Shown one piece after another: positions 21,816 to 33,720 of a stretch of DNA of 64,000 nucleotides. The notes under the pieces are model-generated. The model searched no databases. It was not told where the DNA came from and saw only the letters and a list, made by a program, of their open reading frames with translations. The DNA lies in assembly GCA_022559845.1 (NCBI GenBank), contig CM040126.1, positions 144,778,064 to 144,842,063 of the forward strand, written 5' to 3'. Source of the stretch: Amorphophallus konjac (taxonomy: Eukaryota > Streptophyta > Magnoliopsida > Alismatales > Araceae). Position 1 is the stretch's first letter, and every line of letters begins with the position of its first letter. The position numbers and the translations under genes were made by a program.

Positions 21816-24800
21816 ATGACCTGCTTGGTCAGAAATTATTTTCGAGACTTAGGCAACCCCTCACTCGGACAGCAGCGACTGATGCAGACAGTCACCACTG
21901 AGGAAGATTACTGCCCGTCGGCGGCAGATGAAGGAGATATGGGAGATAGAATGATGGTGTCATCAGTCGACGACAATAGATATAATGACGGCTTCGAGAT
22001 CGAAGCCGATGAAGTTTTCCCCGAGCGGGAAGAAAGGAGAAGGATCTCTGTGTTTGAAAGACTGACCTTCCCGCAGCATGCTAGAAGGAGGGTCTATCAA
22101 CAAAATAGAAGGATGCAGGTTTTCACCTGCAACATGGCTGGTATATCTAACCAATATGGGGAGCTTCGTGAAGACCCCCAAGAATTGGCTCAATTGGCCG
22201 CACGGCCGGGGCCGACTACCCGCAGAACAGAAGCAGCAAGAGAGCTTCTGATGATGGTTAAAGGGAAACAGTCCCAGGTCTATCCCCACTGGGATGATAA
22301 GGCCCCCGTCTTGACCGCTAATGTGGTGACGGCGGAAGAAGAAGATGACGTCCTCCTCGACATCCTGCCTGAGGGTACGTCCGGGGAGACAACAGAGGGT
22401 ATCCCCACCACCATAGACCCATCAGTTCTGATGCTACTACAAAAATATCAACAAGAGATAGACTCTCTGAAGAAGCAGCTGATGGAAAAAACTGAACACT
22501 CATCGGCCTCTAAACCACCCGAAGTCCAGGGTGAGTCATCCCGGGGAGCGGCTCGTCGCGACGACCCTCCACCGCTCTATACACTGCCCCAGCCGTCAGA
22601 GCCAAGCATGGCGACAACACAACAGCGGCCGCCATAGCCTCAGCCGCTGCTACCTCCGGTGCTCCCTCAGGTGCACCCGACACCCCCGCTGCTGCATCCT
22701 CCACAGGCGACCACCCTGGTCACCCCATACTTGCAGCCGGCACACTTCTATCCAGAACCGGTTGACCCCACGGTCGTGAACCGGATGATGGTGGAGAGGA
22801 TGATCGAGCTGAAGCTCGCAGAGAAAAGTGAAGGTGACTATGTCGCATTTGATGCCTATCGGGTGCCCTACCCGCAACACCATGCGGCTAAACGACTTCC
22901 CCCGGGGGTCAACAAGCCGCCTAAGTTTGACAAATTCAACGGGAAAGCGTCCCCTAAAGAGCATATTGCATATTACATGACCGTTATGGGTGATCTGGCC
23001 ACCGACAAGTCATATTTGCTGAAGTTCTTCGGGTCCTCGCTGATAGGGCTCGCATTTGAATGGTACTCTAGCCTCTCGGTCGGGTCAATCAGTGATTGGT
23101 CGGATATGTAGAGAAAGTTCAGAGAAAGATTCCATGTCACAGAGAGGGAGGTCACAGTGGCCGAACTCTACTCAACAAAACAAAGGGCAGATGAGACAGC
23201 CCTTGATTACATAAAGAGGTGGAGGAACCTCGGAATGAGATGCAAGCGGCCCCCGCATCAGGAGGACGCGGTACTAATATGCAAACAAAACCTCAGGAAG
23301 GAGGTCCTGGAGAAGATGATTGGAATGGAAATATGGTCGTTCGACCGGCTGAATAATGTGGTGGCCGAAGTGGAGGCTTTCCTAGCCAAGCCTGTCCCAG
23401 CGTCAGCTGCCAGCACAGCCCAGAAAGGCAAGGTTGCGGAACGGCGCCCCACACCTAAAGAAGCGAATGCGCTTGATATCAAGGCGTTCGAACAGCAGAA
23501 GGAGAAAGGCAAGAAGGCGGCTCCCCCGCAGCCTGCAAAAGCTCCAGATGACAAAGAAGGTCCTTCGCTGAGGGACAAGATGAAGAAAGCCTACTCCTTT
23601 CCAAAGGACAAGACCCGAGTCCTGTTCGACTGGGTAACAGAATACGGCATGGTCACCCTGCCTGAGCCAAGAAGACCGGAGGACCTGAAAAGAAAAGACA
23701 GTCCAAGATTCTGCCCCTACCACCAGATGTTGGGACATCCAATCGAAGATTGTTATGTTTTCAAAGACATCATCGAAGGAATGGTAAAGAAGAATGAAAT
23801 AGAGCTGGGAGAGTACAAAGTAGACCCTCCTCAGCCACATGAAGCTCCTCCCAGGAGAGCAGCAGTCAACATGGTCTCCCTCTACCAGGCATTACCTGAG
23901 GAGATCTCTGAAGCAAGCACACAGAGCACCTACGAAATCCATTTCCTGGAGCCTGTGAAAGAACAACAGGGGTGGCAGCAGATCCCTGTAAAGCACAAAA
24001 AGAAGAGGGCACCTCGCCCAAAAGAGGGGGCACATATCCGTGGCGTTACACCCCGGCCTGCTCCGCCAGTGGTAGCACCCGTATGGGTCACTCCACCTAC
24101 AGCCATCAGAATACATACACCTAACAGGAGGAGACAGACTCCGCTACCAGTAATCAAGGAAACCAATCCTGGGGTCCTTCGACTACATCACCTGATTGAA
24201 GGGCTAGATGAATATGTGCAGCCCGAATTAAAACCTCTGCTGGTACGGGACCACGTCCCATGGCAAGAGCTGGAACAACTCTCACTCAAACAGGTGGAGG
24301 AAGTTGAAGCAGCACCTCCTGAAAAGGGCAGCCTGTTCTGGGGGCAGGCACCCGCAGAAACCAAAAAGAAGAGAAAGCAAAAGAAGAAGAAAAGAAAGGT
24401 CGATGGGGCCAATAAAGCACAGGTTGTCTCCCGGAATACCATATCAGCACTCTTCAACCTACCCGGAGAAGAGGAGGTAGAAGAAATTTGCTTCACACCC
24501 CATGCTGGGGGAGGCAAAGCCGAGGCCGCAACTGCTGCACATGCCACTCGGTCGGGCCGAAAATGGGGGCGCCAGCCACCACCCAACCACAACATCATGT
24601 TCAGAGGGGAGCAACCCTACAAGACACCTCTGCCGGAGACTAAGGGAGTTCAAATCCCCCCTCCGTCAGGCCTATACAACAAAAGTGGGGGCAAGGCAGT
24701 CCCTTCATTCCGTGAATTCATGAAAATGTCAAAGGGGAAACAGCCCTGTCAAGAGGCTAACCCTACACCCGGGGCCATTCACCCGCAGCTAGCGCAATCT

Positions 24801-25100
24801 ACTGAGGATGCAAATGCAGATGAAGCTTGCCCTACAGCAACTAATAAAGAAGACCCGACAGCCAGTGCCAGCCAAGAGGATGCCGAGTCCGAGGAAGATG
24901 AAGCAGGTCCATCTGGACCCACAAATCAAAACCTCCCCAAGCCCAGATGGGCTGAAGAGATGAAGCTCTCCAATGTCCGGGCTGGGAGCCGAATAATGAA
25001 GTTGCTCAAAAAGCTCCCCGCTCGATTTACGATCTGGGAAATTCTCTCTTTGAGTGAAGAAACTCGACAGGCGATCATCACTGCTCTGCAGACGCCTGCT
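21816..25100 (+). pseudogene. gag: gag of element E (Tat), with nonsense mutations
   Basis: Capsid polyprotein. The same frame runs through, with TAGs at 22635 and 23109. A Pro-rich segment precedes the gag domain at about 22890-23370 (PPKFDKFNGKASPKEHI ... LAFEWYSSLS, then after the TAG KFRERFHV ... ALDYIKRWRNLGMRCK). The nucleocapsid site is CPYHQMLGHPIEDC (CX2HX4HX4C) near 23711-23755, the CHHC form usual in Tat. A long Lys- and Pro-rich linker leads to protease. The TAG at 22635 fits CAG and that at 23109 fits TGG. Confidence 0.85.
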
Positions 25101-25149
25101 CATTTTGAAGCCTGCATAGCCGAGGCTATACCAGAAGCCAGTATGACCT

Positions 25150-25916
25150 TCTCTCCGGAAGACATGCTACTACCTACTGCCAGCCACAACATGCCGCTGT
25201 ATATGAAAGGGCACCTGAATGGAAGGGAGCTGAACAGAATACTGGTTGATCCCGGTGCAGTAGTCAACATCCTGCCATACAGAATAAATGAGAGGCACCA
25301 CTTTAATGTGCATCTCGAGAAAGTCGGGGATATGCGTATCGCTGGCTTCAACCAAAAATGTGAAGTATCTATGGGAGTGGTAGAATTTACACTGACCCTG
25401 GCAGATTTCACTACAAGAGTACAGTTTTATGTCATTGACTCTCGCACCTCCTACAAGGCGCTGCTCGGCCGCCCATGGCTGCATGAGAATATGGTGGTGC
25501 CCTCCACGCTCCACCAATGCATCAAATACAGCCTCCAAGGGAAGGAGGAGAGGATATTTGCTGATCTCCACCCGTTCGAGGTATTTGAATGTCACTTGGC
25601 AGACGCCAACCTATATACGGGGCCTCCCCGGAAGGTTTATGAAGCTAAAGCCCCCATAGGGGCCTCGAAGAATAGATCGGGTGACGGTTGGTATCCACCA
25701 CCGCCACGCGGATATGTCATGCCGAAGGTGGTCTCCCACATCACAGCTTCTGGAGACGTCGGCAGGGTAACACCCCTAGAATTATATCCCAAAGCTAAGG
25801 AAGTGCAGGTCAATCGACAACACGACCGCATCGGAGTCCCGGCCGGCCTCACCAAGCCAGTCCTCGGCCTCAACGACCCCACTGTCGAACCTTTCAAAGC
25901 TTGGGAGGTGACATAG
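25150..25916 (+). pseudogene. Aspartic protease region of element E
   Basis: Part of the long frame that begins at 23157. The active-site segment reads ILVDPGAVVNILPY: the usual Ser or Thr after Asp is Pro here, a change that would be expected to weaken activity unless it is the family norm. ALLGRPWLHEN is the second conserved segment. The frame ends at a TAG at 25914-25916, where CAG would fit; the frame reopens at once and continues to RT. Confidence 0.8.
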
Positions 25917-27690
25917 GAAGATGGGCCCAGTAGCTTGTTCTATACAGCTGAGGAGCATCCCACTCGGGAAGACACAGACTGCAGCCTCCCTGAAGACCTA
26001 GCCAACCCGCGGGTTCCTGTCCAAGGTCTGGCATTCACGACCGATCGGATGGCCAGAATGTTTCAGAAGCAACACCTTCCTCCCGATCAGTCTCAAAAGC
26101 GCAAAGAAGCTTTCCAGAGGATGTGGTATCCTGCAAATCTGGATAAGGAAATGAGACGTGTCTCTCAGCATCCAGGGTTGGGCTTCACCCTGGAGGAATA
26201 TTATTACAGTGGGCGGTACGAGGTGGATACTATCTCCGCCTTCTATCCTACTGAAGATAGCCCTCTGGGGGCAACCTTTGATGAGTATCCGGTGGAAGCT
26301 GAATATCTTGAACTGGCTCGTTCCGGGAATCAAGAAGTAGAAACCTCGGCCCCTTGCCGATGCTGGGAGCAAGTTCATCCTGAAGAAGCGGCCTTTCAAG
26401 CCGAATTTGATACGGCTAGCAGTAGCGAAGCCGAAGACATTCAAGAAGTAGGAGTCTCTCCCTCCACAGGGGTCCTACTAATGACAACTTCAACACCCTT
26501 TCTGCCAATTAGAGAAGCCTTGGTTAACTCCAATCAAGGGGAGCCAGTATGCTGCTATAAAACTGTCCCAGAAGGCGAGACTTCCTCAGCTTCTGCTATA
26601 AAACCAGTATGCTGTCCAAGTCCGGCTGTAAACAGCTACCAGTCCGTTATGGCTGCAACCTCATCCACAAACACCAAGGCTGCTCTCTCATCCTTGGAAG
26701 CTACGACGGCAATGGATTTGCTAATAGAACAATCCACCCAGCCGCTAGCACAAGAAATCAAGAAACCTCAAGAAGCTCTGGTGGTGTCTAACGAGGAAGT
26801 CGAAGTACTCGACCCTCAAGATGGTATTCCAGACTTCGCTGACCTCAAACCGGCAACTCCGGAGATAGAAGACGGAGGCCAGGCCACAGTCGATGAACTA
26901 ATAGAAGTCAACTTGGGAAATGAGGAGGACCCTAGGCCCACCTTCCTCAGCGCCCAACTGTCCCCAGAAGAACGGGAGTTGTACATCCAGCTGCTGCTAG
27001 AGTACCGGGATTGCTTCGCCTGGACTTACAAAGGGATGCCAGGTCTAAGCCCCGCTGTCTCACAACATGAGCTAACAATCAGCCCTGAGGCCGAGCCAGT
27101 GAAGCAACCACCACGGCACATGAGGCCAGAGCTCATCACCCAAATTTGTGCTGAAGTCGACAAGCTCATTGACGTGGGATTTGTTGAAGAAAACCAGTAC
27201 ACGACATGGCTGGCGAATATCGTCCCCGTGAAGAAGAAGAATGGACAGATCCGGATATGTGTCGACTTCCGAGATCTAAATAAAGCCTGCCCCAAAGATG
27301 ACTTCCCGGCGCCAATAACCGAGGTCATGATTGATGCTACAACCGGCCATGAAGCCCTGTCATTCATGGATGGGTCTTCCGGTTACAATCAAATTTGGAT
27401 CGCGGAGCCTGACCGAGTCCATACTGCTTTCCAAACTCCTAAAGGCATTTATCATTACAAGAGAATGCCGTTCGGACTGAAAAATGCTGGCGCAACCTAT
27501 CAGCGCGCAATGACCAAAATCTCTGACGAGTTGCTCTACCACAAGGTCGAATGCTACATAGATGACCTGGTGGTCAAGACCAAAAGAAAAGAAGATCATC
27601 TGCAAGACCTTCGGATTATCTTTCAGAGGCTGAGGTAGCATGAGCTAAAGATGAACCCCATGAAATGTGCGTTCGGAGTGTCGAGCGGAA
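25917..27690 (+). pseudogene. Reverse transcriptase region of element E
   Basis: An acidic linker of about 330 residues precedes RT (about 27030-27640). Visible segments are LANIVPVKKKNGQIRICVDFRD, SFMDGSSGYNQI (first catalytic Asp), MPFGLKNAGATYQ and the catalytic YIDDLVVK. A TAG at 27636-27638 follows FQRLR. A one-base loss at about 27688-27693, after the CAFGVSSG segment, moves reading into the next frame, so RT and RNase H are separated. Confidence 0.87.
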
Positions 27691-29677
27691 ATTCTTGGGT
27701 TTCATCGTCCGATATCGGGGAATCGAGATAGACCCCGCAAAGATCAAGGCAATTCAGGAGTTACCTCCGCCAAGGAACATCTCCGAGCTGAGATCACTAC
27801 AGGGCCGCTTAGCTTATATCCGGCGGTTCATTTCCAATTTGTCAGGGCGATGTCAGCCTTTTCACAAGTTGATGATGAAAGAGGTTCCCTTTTATTGGGA
27901 TGAAGATTGCCAGACGGCATTTGACAAGCTGAAAGACTATCTGAAAACTCCTCCAGTGCTGGGCGCACCGGTGAAAGGACGACCATTGATACTGTATATA
28001 GCAGCTACACATAATTCTCTGGGGGCAATGCTGGCCCAGAATAATGAAGAAGGGAAAGAGCAAGCCCTCTATTACCTCAGTCGGAGACTGGTCAGAGCTG
28101 AAGAGAAATATACTTATATTGAGAAGATCTGTCTGGCACTGGTCTTCATAGTTAAGAAGCTCCGACACTATATGTTGTCGCATGAAATCAGCTTGGTGTC
28201 CAAAGAGGATCCCCTGAAGTACATCATGTCTCAACCGGCACTCAAAGGCCGCCTGGGCAAATGGGCGGTAATCCTTATGGAGTTTGATATCTCCTACGTG
28301 CCGCGCAAGGCCGTCAAGGGCCAAGCTATTGCAGACTTCTTCGTTGAGCACCCAGTGCCCGGGGATTGCCCGTTGGAGCCGGAGCTTCCTAAAGATGAAA
28401 CCCTAGAAGCCGTGCAAGTACAGCCCTCTCTATGGAAACTATACTTTGATGGCGCTTCCAGAATTGACACCTCTGCCACCGGATCATCCAGGGTCAGAGT
28501 AGGAGCAGGCATAGTCTTGAAATCCCCAGAAGGAGAAGTGGTACATACATCCTGCTCCATAAACAAACAATGCACCAACAATGAAGCGGAATATGAAGCC
28601 CTGATAATAGGGTTGCAAATTGCTCTATCCATGGGAATTCAGATGCTGGAAGCATTCGGAGACTCCATGCTAGTTATAAAACAACTGGAAGGAGAGTTCG
28701 ATGTGCGAAAGCAAGAGCTCCTCCCCTATCACCAGTTGGCAACTCGCCTGATGTCAAGATTTTACTTCATCAGCATCAAGCACATCAATCGAGGCCGGAA
28801 TGCTCAGGCAGACGCCCTCGCTAAGCTGGCCAGTTCATTGGCGGTCCCGCCAGACACAAGCCTGAATATAATAGTGATCAACCGCCGACAGGTCTCCAGC
28901 GTAACAGGGGTCCTGGCCGACGAACGAGAAATGGAAGTAGCAGTCATCGAAGGGGTTCAGCGGCCCGATTGGCGAGAGCATCTCCTATACTTGTTTCAAC
29001 ACCAGCAACTTCCAAAAGAAAAGGAACAGAGGATGAAGCTTCTGAGGATCAAGGATTCTTACGAGATGCGAAGCGGGACCTTGTTCCGAATTATGGCAGA
29101 TGCCCGAAGGAAAGTCCTACTCCGTTGCTTGTCTTCAGCAGAAGCGGGACAGGTGATGCAGGAGGTCCATGCAGGATCAGCTGGAGCACACCAGGCAGGC
29201 CCGAAGATGAAAATTGAGATAAAGAAACAGGGTTACTATTGGCCCACTATATTTGATGATTGCTGCAAGTTTGCCAAAGCTTGTCAGAAGTGTCAAGAAC
29301 ACGCTAATGTGGCAAGGAGACCTCCAGTGCCATTGCATCCCACCCTACCAAGCTGGCCGTTTGCTCAGTGGGGCACGGACGTAGTAGGGCCGCTACCAGC
29401 ATCTTCATCAGGGTGCAGATACATCTTAGCAGCTACAGACTACTTCTCCAGATGGGTGGAGGCAATAGCACTAAGAGATGTGACGGGAGAACCAGTTGCA
29501 AGGTTCTTCCGGCAGAATGTAATATTTTGGTTCGGGATCCCCAGCCGAATCATCTCTGATAATGGCAGTCATTTTAGAGAACCAGAAGGTTTATCGGCTG
29601 GCCGACAAATACAAAATCGACTGGAGGACATCGTCCCCCTACAACCCTCAGGCCAATGGACTCGCAGAAGCCGTTAA
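27665..29677 (+). pseudogene. RNase H, archaeal-type RNase H and integrase N-half of element E
   Basis: The first RNase H (about 27880-28350) is degenerate at its first catalytic site (LYIAATHNSLGA). The second, archaeal-type RNase H (about 28434-28860) keeps the acidic residues: YFDGASR, NEAEYEALI, FGDSMLVIKQ, QADALAKLAS. A double RNase H is characteristic of Tat elements. Integrase starts near 29150 with an HHCC site (H..H..CCKFAKACQKCQ), then QWGTDVVGPLP and ISDNGSHF with two catalytic Asp. A frameshift at about 29575-29585 ends the frame artificially. Confidence 0.88.
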
Positions 29678-30251
29678 TAAAACATTATGTACATTGCTGG
29701 AAAAGACTGTCAAGTCTAATAAAAAAGATTGGGAAGAAAGGATGCACGAAGCACTTTGGGCATATCGTACTATCTACAAGACCCAAACCGGCTGTTCACC
29801 TTTCTCCCTCATCTATGGGTCGGAAGCTGTAGTGCCCATTGAACTTGAAGTTCCTTCACTGCGAGTTGCCATCCAGCACGGACTAGTCAGTGGTGTGCAG
29901 ACCAATGCAGAAAGAAGATTGGAGGAGCTCGCTGAGCTCGAAGGAAAACGCCTCCGGGCACAGTAAAACATCCAACTCTACCAAGCTCGCATGGCCCGTG
30001 CTTTTGACAAGCTAGTCAAGGGTCGAGAATTCAAGAAAGGAGACCTGGTAATGGTCAAAAGAAAAGAAGTGATGGCCTCCAACCCCAAAGGGAAGCTGGT
30101 CGAAAACTTGGTCGGGCCGTATATCGTCCGCCGAGTATATGAAGGGGGTGCCTACGTCCTTGTAGACCATAAAGGAGTCATTCAGTTCTCTCCCCTCAAC
30201 GGAAAACACATTAAGCTGTATCATGCAGTGCAGCCGACATGTCCCGAGTGA
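29562..30251 (+). pseudogene. Integrase C-half of element E
   Basis: Continues integrase in another frame: VYRLADKYKIDW, SPYNPQANGLAEAVNK (catalytic Glu) and WAYRTIYKTQTGCSPF. A TAA at 29964 fits CAA. The frame then reopens (YQARMARAFDKLVKGREF, GDLVMVKR, LVGPYIVRRV) and ends at a TGA at 30249-30251, the likely real end of pol. No chromodomain. Confidence 0.86.
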
Positions 30252-30269
30252 TCGGTCGGAGCTAACTTT

Positions 30270-30960
30270 TCCTTGGTTAGTGGCACTCCGCCCTAATCAA
30301 GCTACCTCCCCTTTGGTTAGTGGCGTTTCACCCTAATCAAGCTACTTTCCTTGGTTAGTGGCACTCCGCCCTGATCGAGCTACCCTTTCCTTGGTTAGTG
30401 GCACTCCGTCCTGATCGAGCTACCCTTTTCTTGGTTTAGTGGCATCTCGCCCTGATCAAGCTACCTTCCCTTGGTCTAGTGGCATTCTGCCCTAACCGAG
30501 CTACTCTTCTCCTTGGTTTAGTGGCACTCCGCCCTAACCAAGCTTCCTTTTCCTTGGTTTAGTGGCACTTCGCCCTAACCAAGCTACCCTTTCCTGGGTT
30601 TAGTGGCACTCCGCCCTAACCGAGCTACTCTTCTCCTTGGTTTAGTGGCACTCCGCCCTAACCGAGTTACCCTCTCCTTGGTTTAGTGGCACTTCACCCT
30701 AACCAAGCTACCTTCCGTGGTTTAGTGGCACTCTGCCCTAAACAAGCTACTCTTCTCCTTGGTTTAAGTGGCACTCTGCCCTAACCGAGCTACCCTTCTC
30801 CTTAATTTAGTGGCACTCCACCCTAGCCGAGCTGCCTTTCCTTGGTCCAGTGGCATTCCGCCCTGACCGAGCTACCCTTCCCTTTGGTCCAGTGGCATTC
30901 CACCCTGATCAAGCTACCCTCTCCTTGGTCTAGTGGCATTCCGCCCTGATCGAGCTTCTA
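30270..30960 (+). repeat. Tandem array, about 38-bp unit, about 18 copies
   Basis: The unit is ccttggtttagtggcactcc followed by gccctaaccgagctaccctt, with small length and base changes. It starts 20 bp after the pol stop of E. Tat elements often hold such arrays in the 3' untranslated part. Confidence 0.85.
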
Positions 30961-31188
30961 AAAGAATACGCCACACCGCCATTACAAGCCTTACGTTCGG
31001 ATTGGCACGAAAGCCATTCCTTGCGTTAGCATTATCTTCCAGCTAATGAATAAACCCGAGTCGGCTAAAGGCTTTGTGTTCTAGCTGGCATTCTCACATT
31101 GTTGCCACTACGGGCCATCCACTGTCGACCAGGAGTCGAACATTACACTTCGACCTGCCACCCTATACAAATAAAAAAAATAAAAAAA

Positions 31189-32160
31189 TGGGGTTAAAAA
31201 TAGAGATACCTTGCCAGACTTGCTCCTATATTAGGACAAGTGCAAAAATGGCTATAACCCAGCTGTGGCGAAAACCCGAAGGGGAGCTGCAGGCAAAATC
31301 GGGTACCCCGCCGCGTGAAACCCCGAAAGGGCGCGCGGGCAAAAGCAAGAGGGGGCTGGCTCCGGCGAAAACCCGAAAGGGCGCTTGAGTCAGTAAAGTT
31401 GTAATTTCCAAATTCTTCTCCTATTCTCCACCCAATGAAACTCCGAAAGGGACAACCATCAAAGTCCCACCGGAAATCCTTTAACAAACCCACATTCGAC
31501 CCTCGTCATCATCGGCGAGATCGGTCGATCTCTACCCTTAACTTGGACCTTACGTCCCTGTTGATAATCCCATCTTTGCTTCGGCATGTGACCCATGTTG
31601 ATGAATAAACCCATGGTCGACCCTCGTCATCATCGGCGAGATCGGTCTATCTCTACCCTTAACTTGGACTTTCCATCCCCGTTAATAACCCTACCTTTGC
31701 CTCGGCATGTGGCCCATGCCGATGAATAAACCCACGTTCGACCCTCGTCATCATCGGCGAGACCGGTCGATCTTTACCCTTAGCTCGGATCTTACATCCT
31801 TGTTAATAGACCGTATCCTTTGCTTCAATATCTAACCAGTGTCGACAGACCGAAGCAGGGTCCAATCCTTGTCATCATCGACAAGGCCAGTCAATATTTT
31901 CGCGGTCCAGTTCTTCTGCATCCCGAATTCAAGAAAAAAGAAAGAAAGAAAAGAAAATGGGGTTAAAAATAGAGATACCCCGCCATTCTTGTTCCTATAT
32001 CAGGACAAGTGCAAAAATCGCTATAACCCAGCTGTGGCGAAAACCCGAAAGGGCGTCGCAGGTAAAATCGGGTGCCCCGCCGCGTGAAAACCCGAAAGGG
32101 CGTGCGGACAAAAGCAAGAGGGGGCTGGCCTCGGCGAAAACCAGAAAGGGCGCTTAGGTC
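31189..32160 (+). repeat. Two ~200-bp blocks 770 bp apart, with aaaacccgaaagggcg sub-repeats
   Basis: ggggttaaaaatagagatacc-type blocks (31189-31395 and 31960-32160) share the run through gctataacccagctgtggcg. Between them lie the ~120-bp repeats. The stretch from 30961 to 31188 is a non-coding spacer with no clear feature. Confidence 0.75.
31495..31905 (+). repeat. Three ~120-bp repeats plus a degenerate fourth
   Basis: gaccctcgtcatcatcgg occurs at about 31498, 31618 and 31739 (steps of 120 and 121), with a weaker copy at about 31858. Each unit holds atcggcgagatcggtcgatc, related to the core of the 79-bp array further right, so the two arrays probably share an origin. Confidence 0.8.
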
Positions 32161-32274
32161 AGTAATGTGAATAAAAAATTGAATGATGAATAGTGATGAT
32201 TCATTCTCTGTCCGGAAGACCCCTTACGAGGTCCACGGGGAATTTTCATCTGATATCCCGCCTATATACATCTA

Positions 32275-33720
32275 TTGTCTACCCTTTTCGACCCTTGTCA
32301 CCATCGGCAAGATCGGTCGCTACCCTATCCGATTTTTGTCACCATCGGCAAGATCGTCTACCCTTTTCGACCATTGTCACCATCGGCAAGATCGGTCGCT
32401 ACCCTATCCGGTTTTTATCACCATCGGCAAGACCGTCTACCCTTTTCGACCCTTGTCACCATCGGCAAGATCGGTCGCTACCCTATCTGGTTTTTGTCAC
32501 CATCAGCCAGACCGTCTACCCTTTTCGACCCTTGTCACCATCGGCAAGATCGGTCGCTACCCTACCCAGTTTTTGTCACCATCGGCAAGACCGTCTACCC
32601 TCTTCGACCCTTATCACCATAGGCAAGATCGGTCGCTACTCTACCCAATTTTTGTCACCATCGGCAAGACCATCTACCCTTTTCGACCCTTGTCACCATC
32701 GGCAAGATCGGTCGCTACCCTATCCGGTTTTTGTCACCATCGGCAAGACCGTCTACCCTTTTCGACCCTTGTCACCATCGGCAAGATCGGTCGCTACCCT
32801 ATCCGGTTTTTGTCACCATCGGCAAGACCGTCTACCCTTTTCGACCCTTGTCACCATCGGCAAGATCGATCGCTACCCTACCCGATTTTTGTCACCATCG
32901 GCAAGACCGTCTACCCTCTTCGACCCTTGTCACCATCGGCAAGATCGGTCGCTACTCTACCCAGTTTTTGTCACCATCGGCAAGACCATCTACCCTTTTC
33001 GACCCTTGTCACCATCGGCAAGATCGGTCGCTACCCTATCCGGTTTTTGTCACCATCGGCAAGACCATCTACCCTTTTCGACCCTTGTCACCATCGGCAA
33101 GATCGGTCGCTACCCTATCCAATTTTTGTCACCATCGGCAAGATCGTCTACCCTTTTTGACTCTTGTCACCATCGGCAAGATCGGTCGCTACCCTATCCA
33201 GTTTTTGTCACCATCGACAAGACCGTCTACCTTTTTCGACCCTTGTCACCATCGGCAAGATTGATCGCTACCCTATCCGGTTTTTGTCACCATCGGCAAG
33301 ACCGTCTACCCTTTTCGACCCTTGTCACCAACGGCAAAATCGGTCGCTACCCTATCCGATTTTTGTCACCATCGGCAAGACCATCTACCCTTTTCGACCC
33401 TTGTCACCATCGGCAAGATCGGTCGCTACCCTACCCAGTTTTTGTCACCATCGGTAAGACCGTCTACCCTCTTCGACCCTTGTCACCATCGGCAAGATCG
33501 GTCGCTACTCTACCCGGTTTTTGTCACCATCGGCAAGACCATCTACCCTTTTCGACCCTTGTCACTATCGGCAAGATCGGTCGCTACCCTAGTCCGATTC
33601 TTGTCATCATCGTCAAGACCGTCTACCCTTTTTCGACCTTCGTCATCATCGACAGGACCGGTCACTACCCATTCTCGGGTCTTGCCATCCTCGACAGGAC
33701 CGCTTACCCGCCAGTTTTGA
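32275..33720 (+). repeat. 79-bp tandem array, about 17 copies
   Basis: acccttttcg recurs at 32281, 32360, 32439 and 32518, a constant step of 79. Each unit contains TTGTCACCATCGGCAAGA twice, once before tcggtcgctaccc and once before ccgtctaccc, so it is itself a double of ~40 bp. The last copies decay after about 33580. Long plus-strand frames here come from the absence of stops in the unit, not from a gene. Confidence 0.9.

Noticed and set aside
32275..33720. CRISPR array
   Set aside because: Repeats are adjacent 79-bp units with near-identical content, not short repeats with unique spacers, and the setting is a plant retrotransposon.
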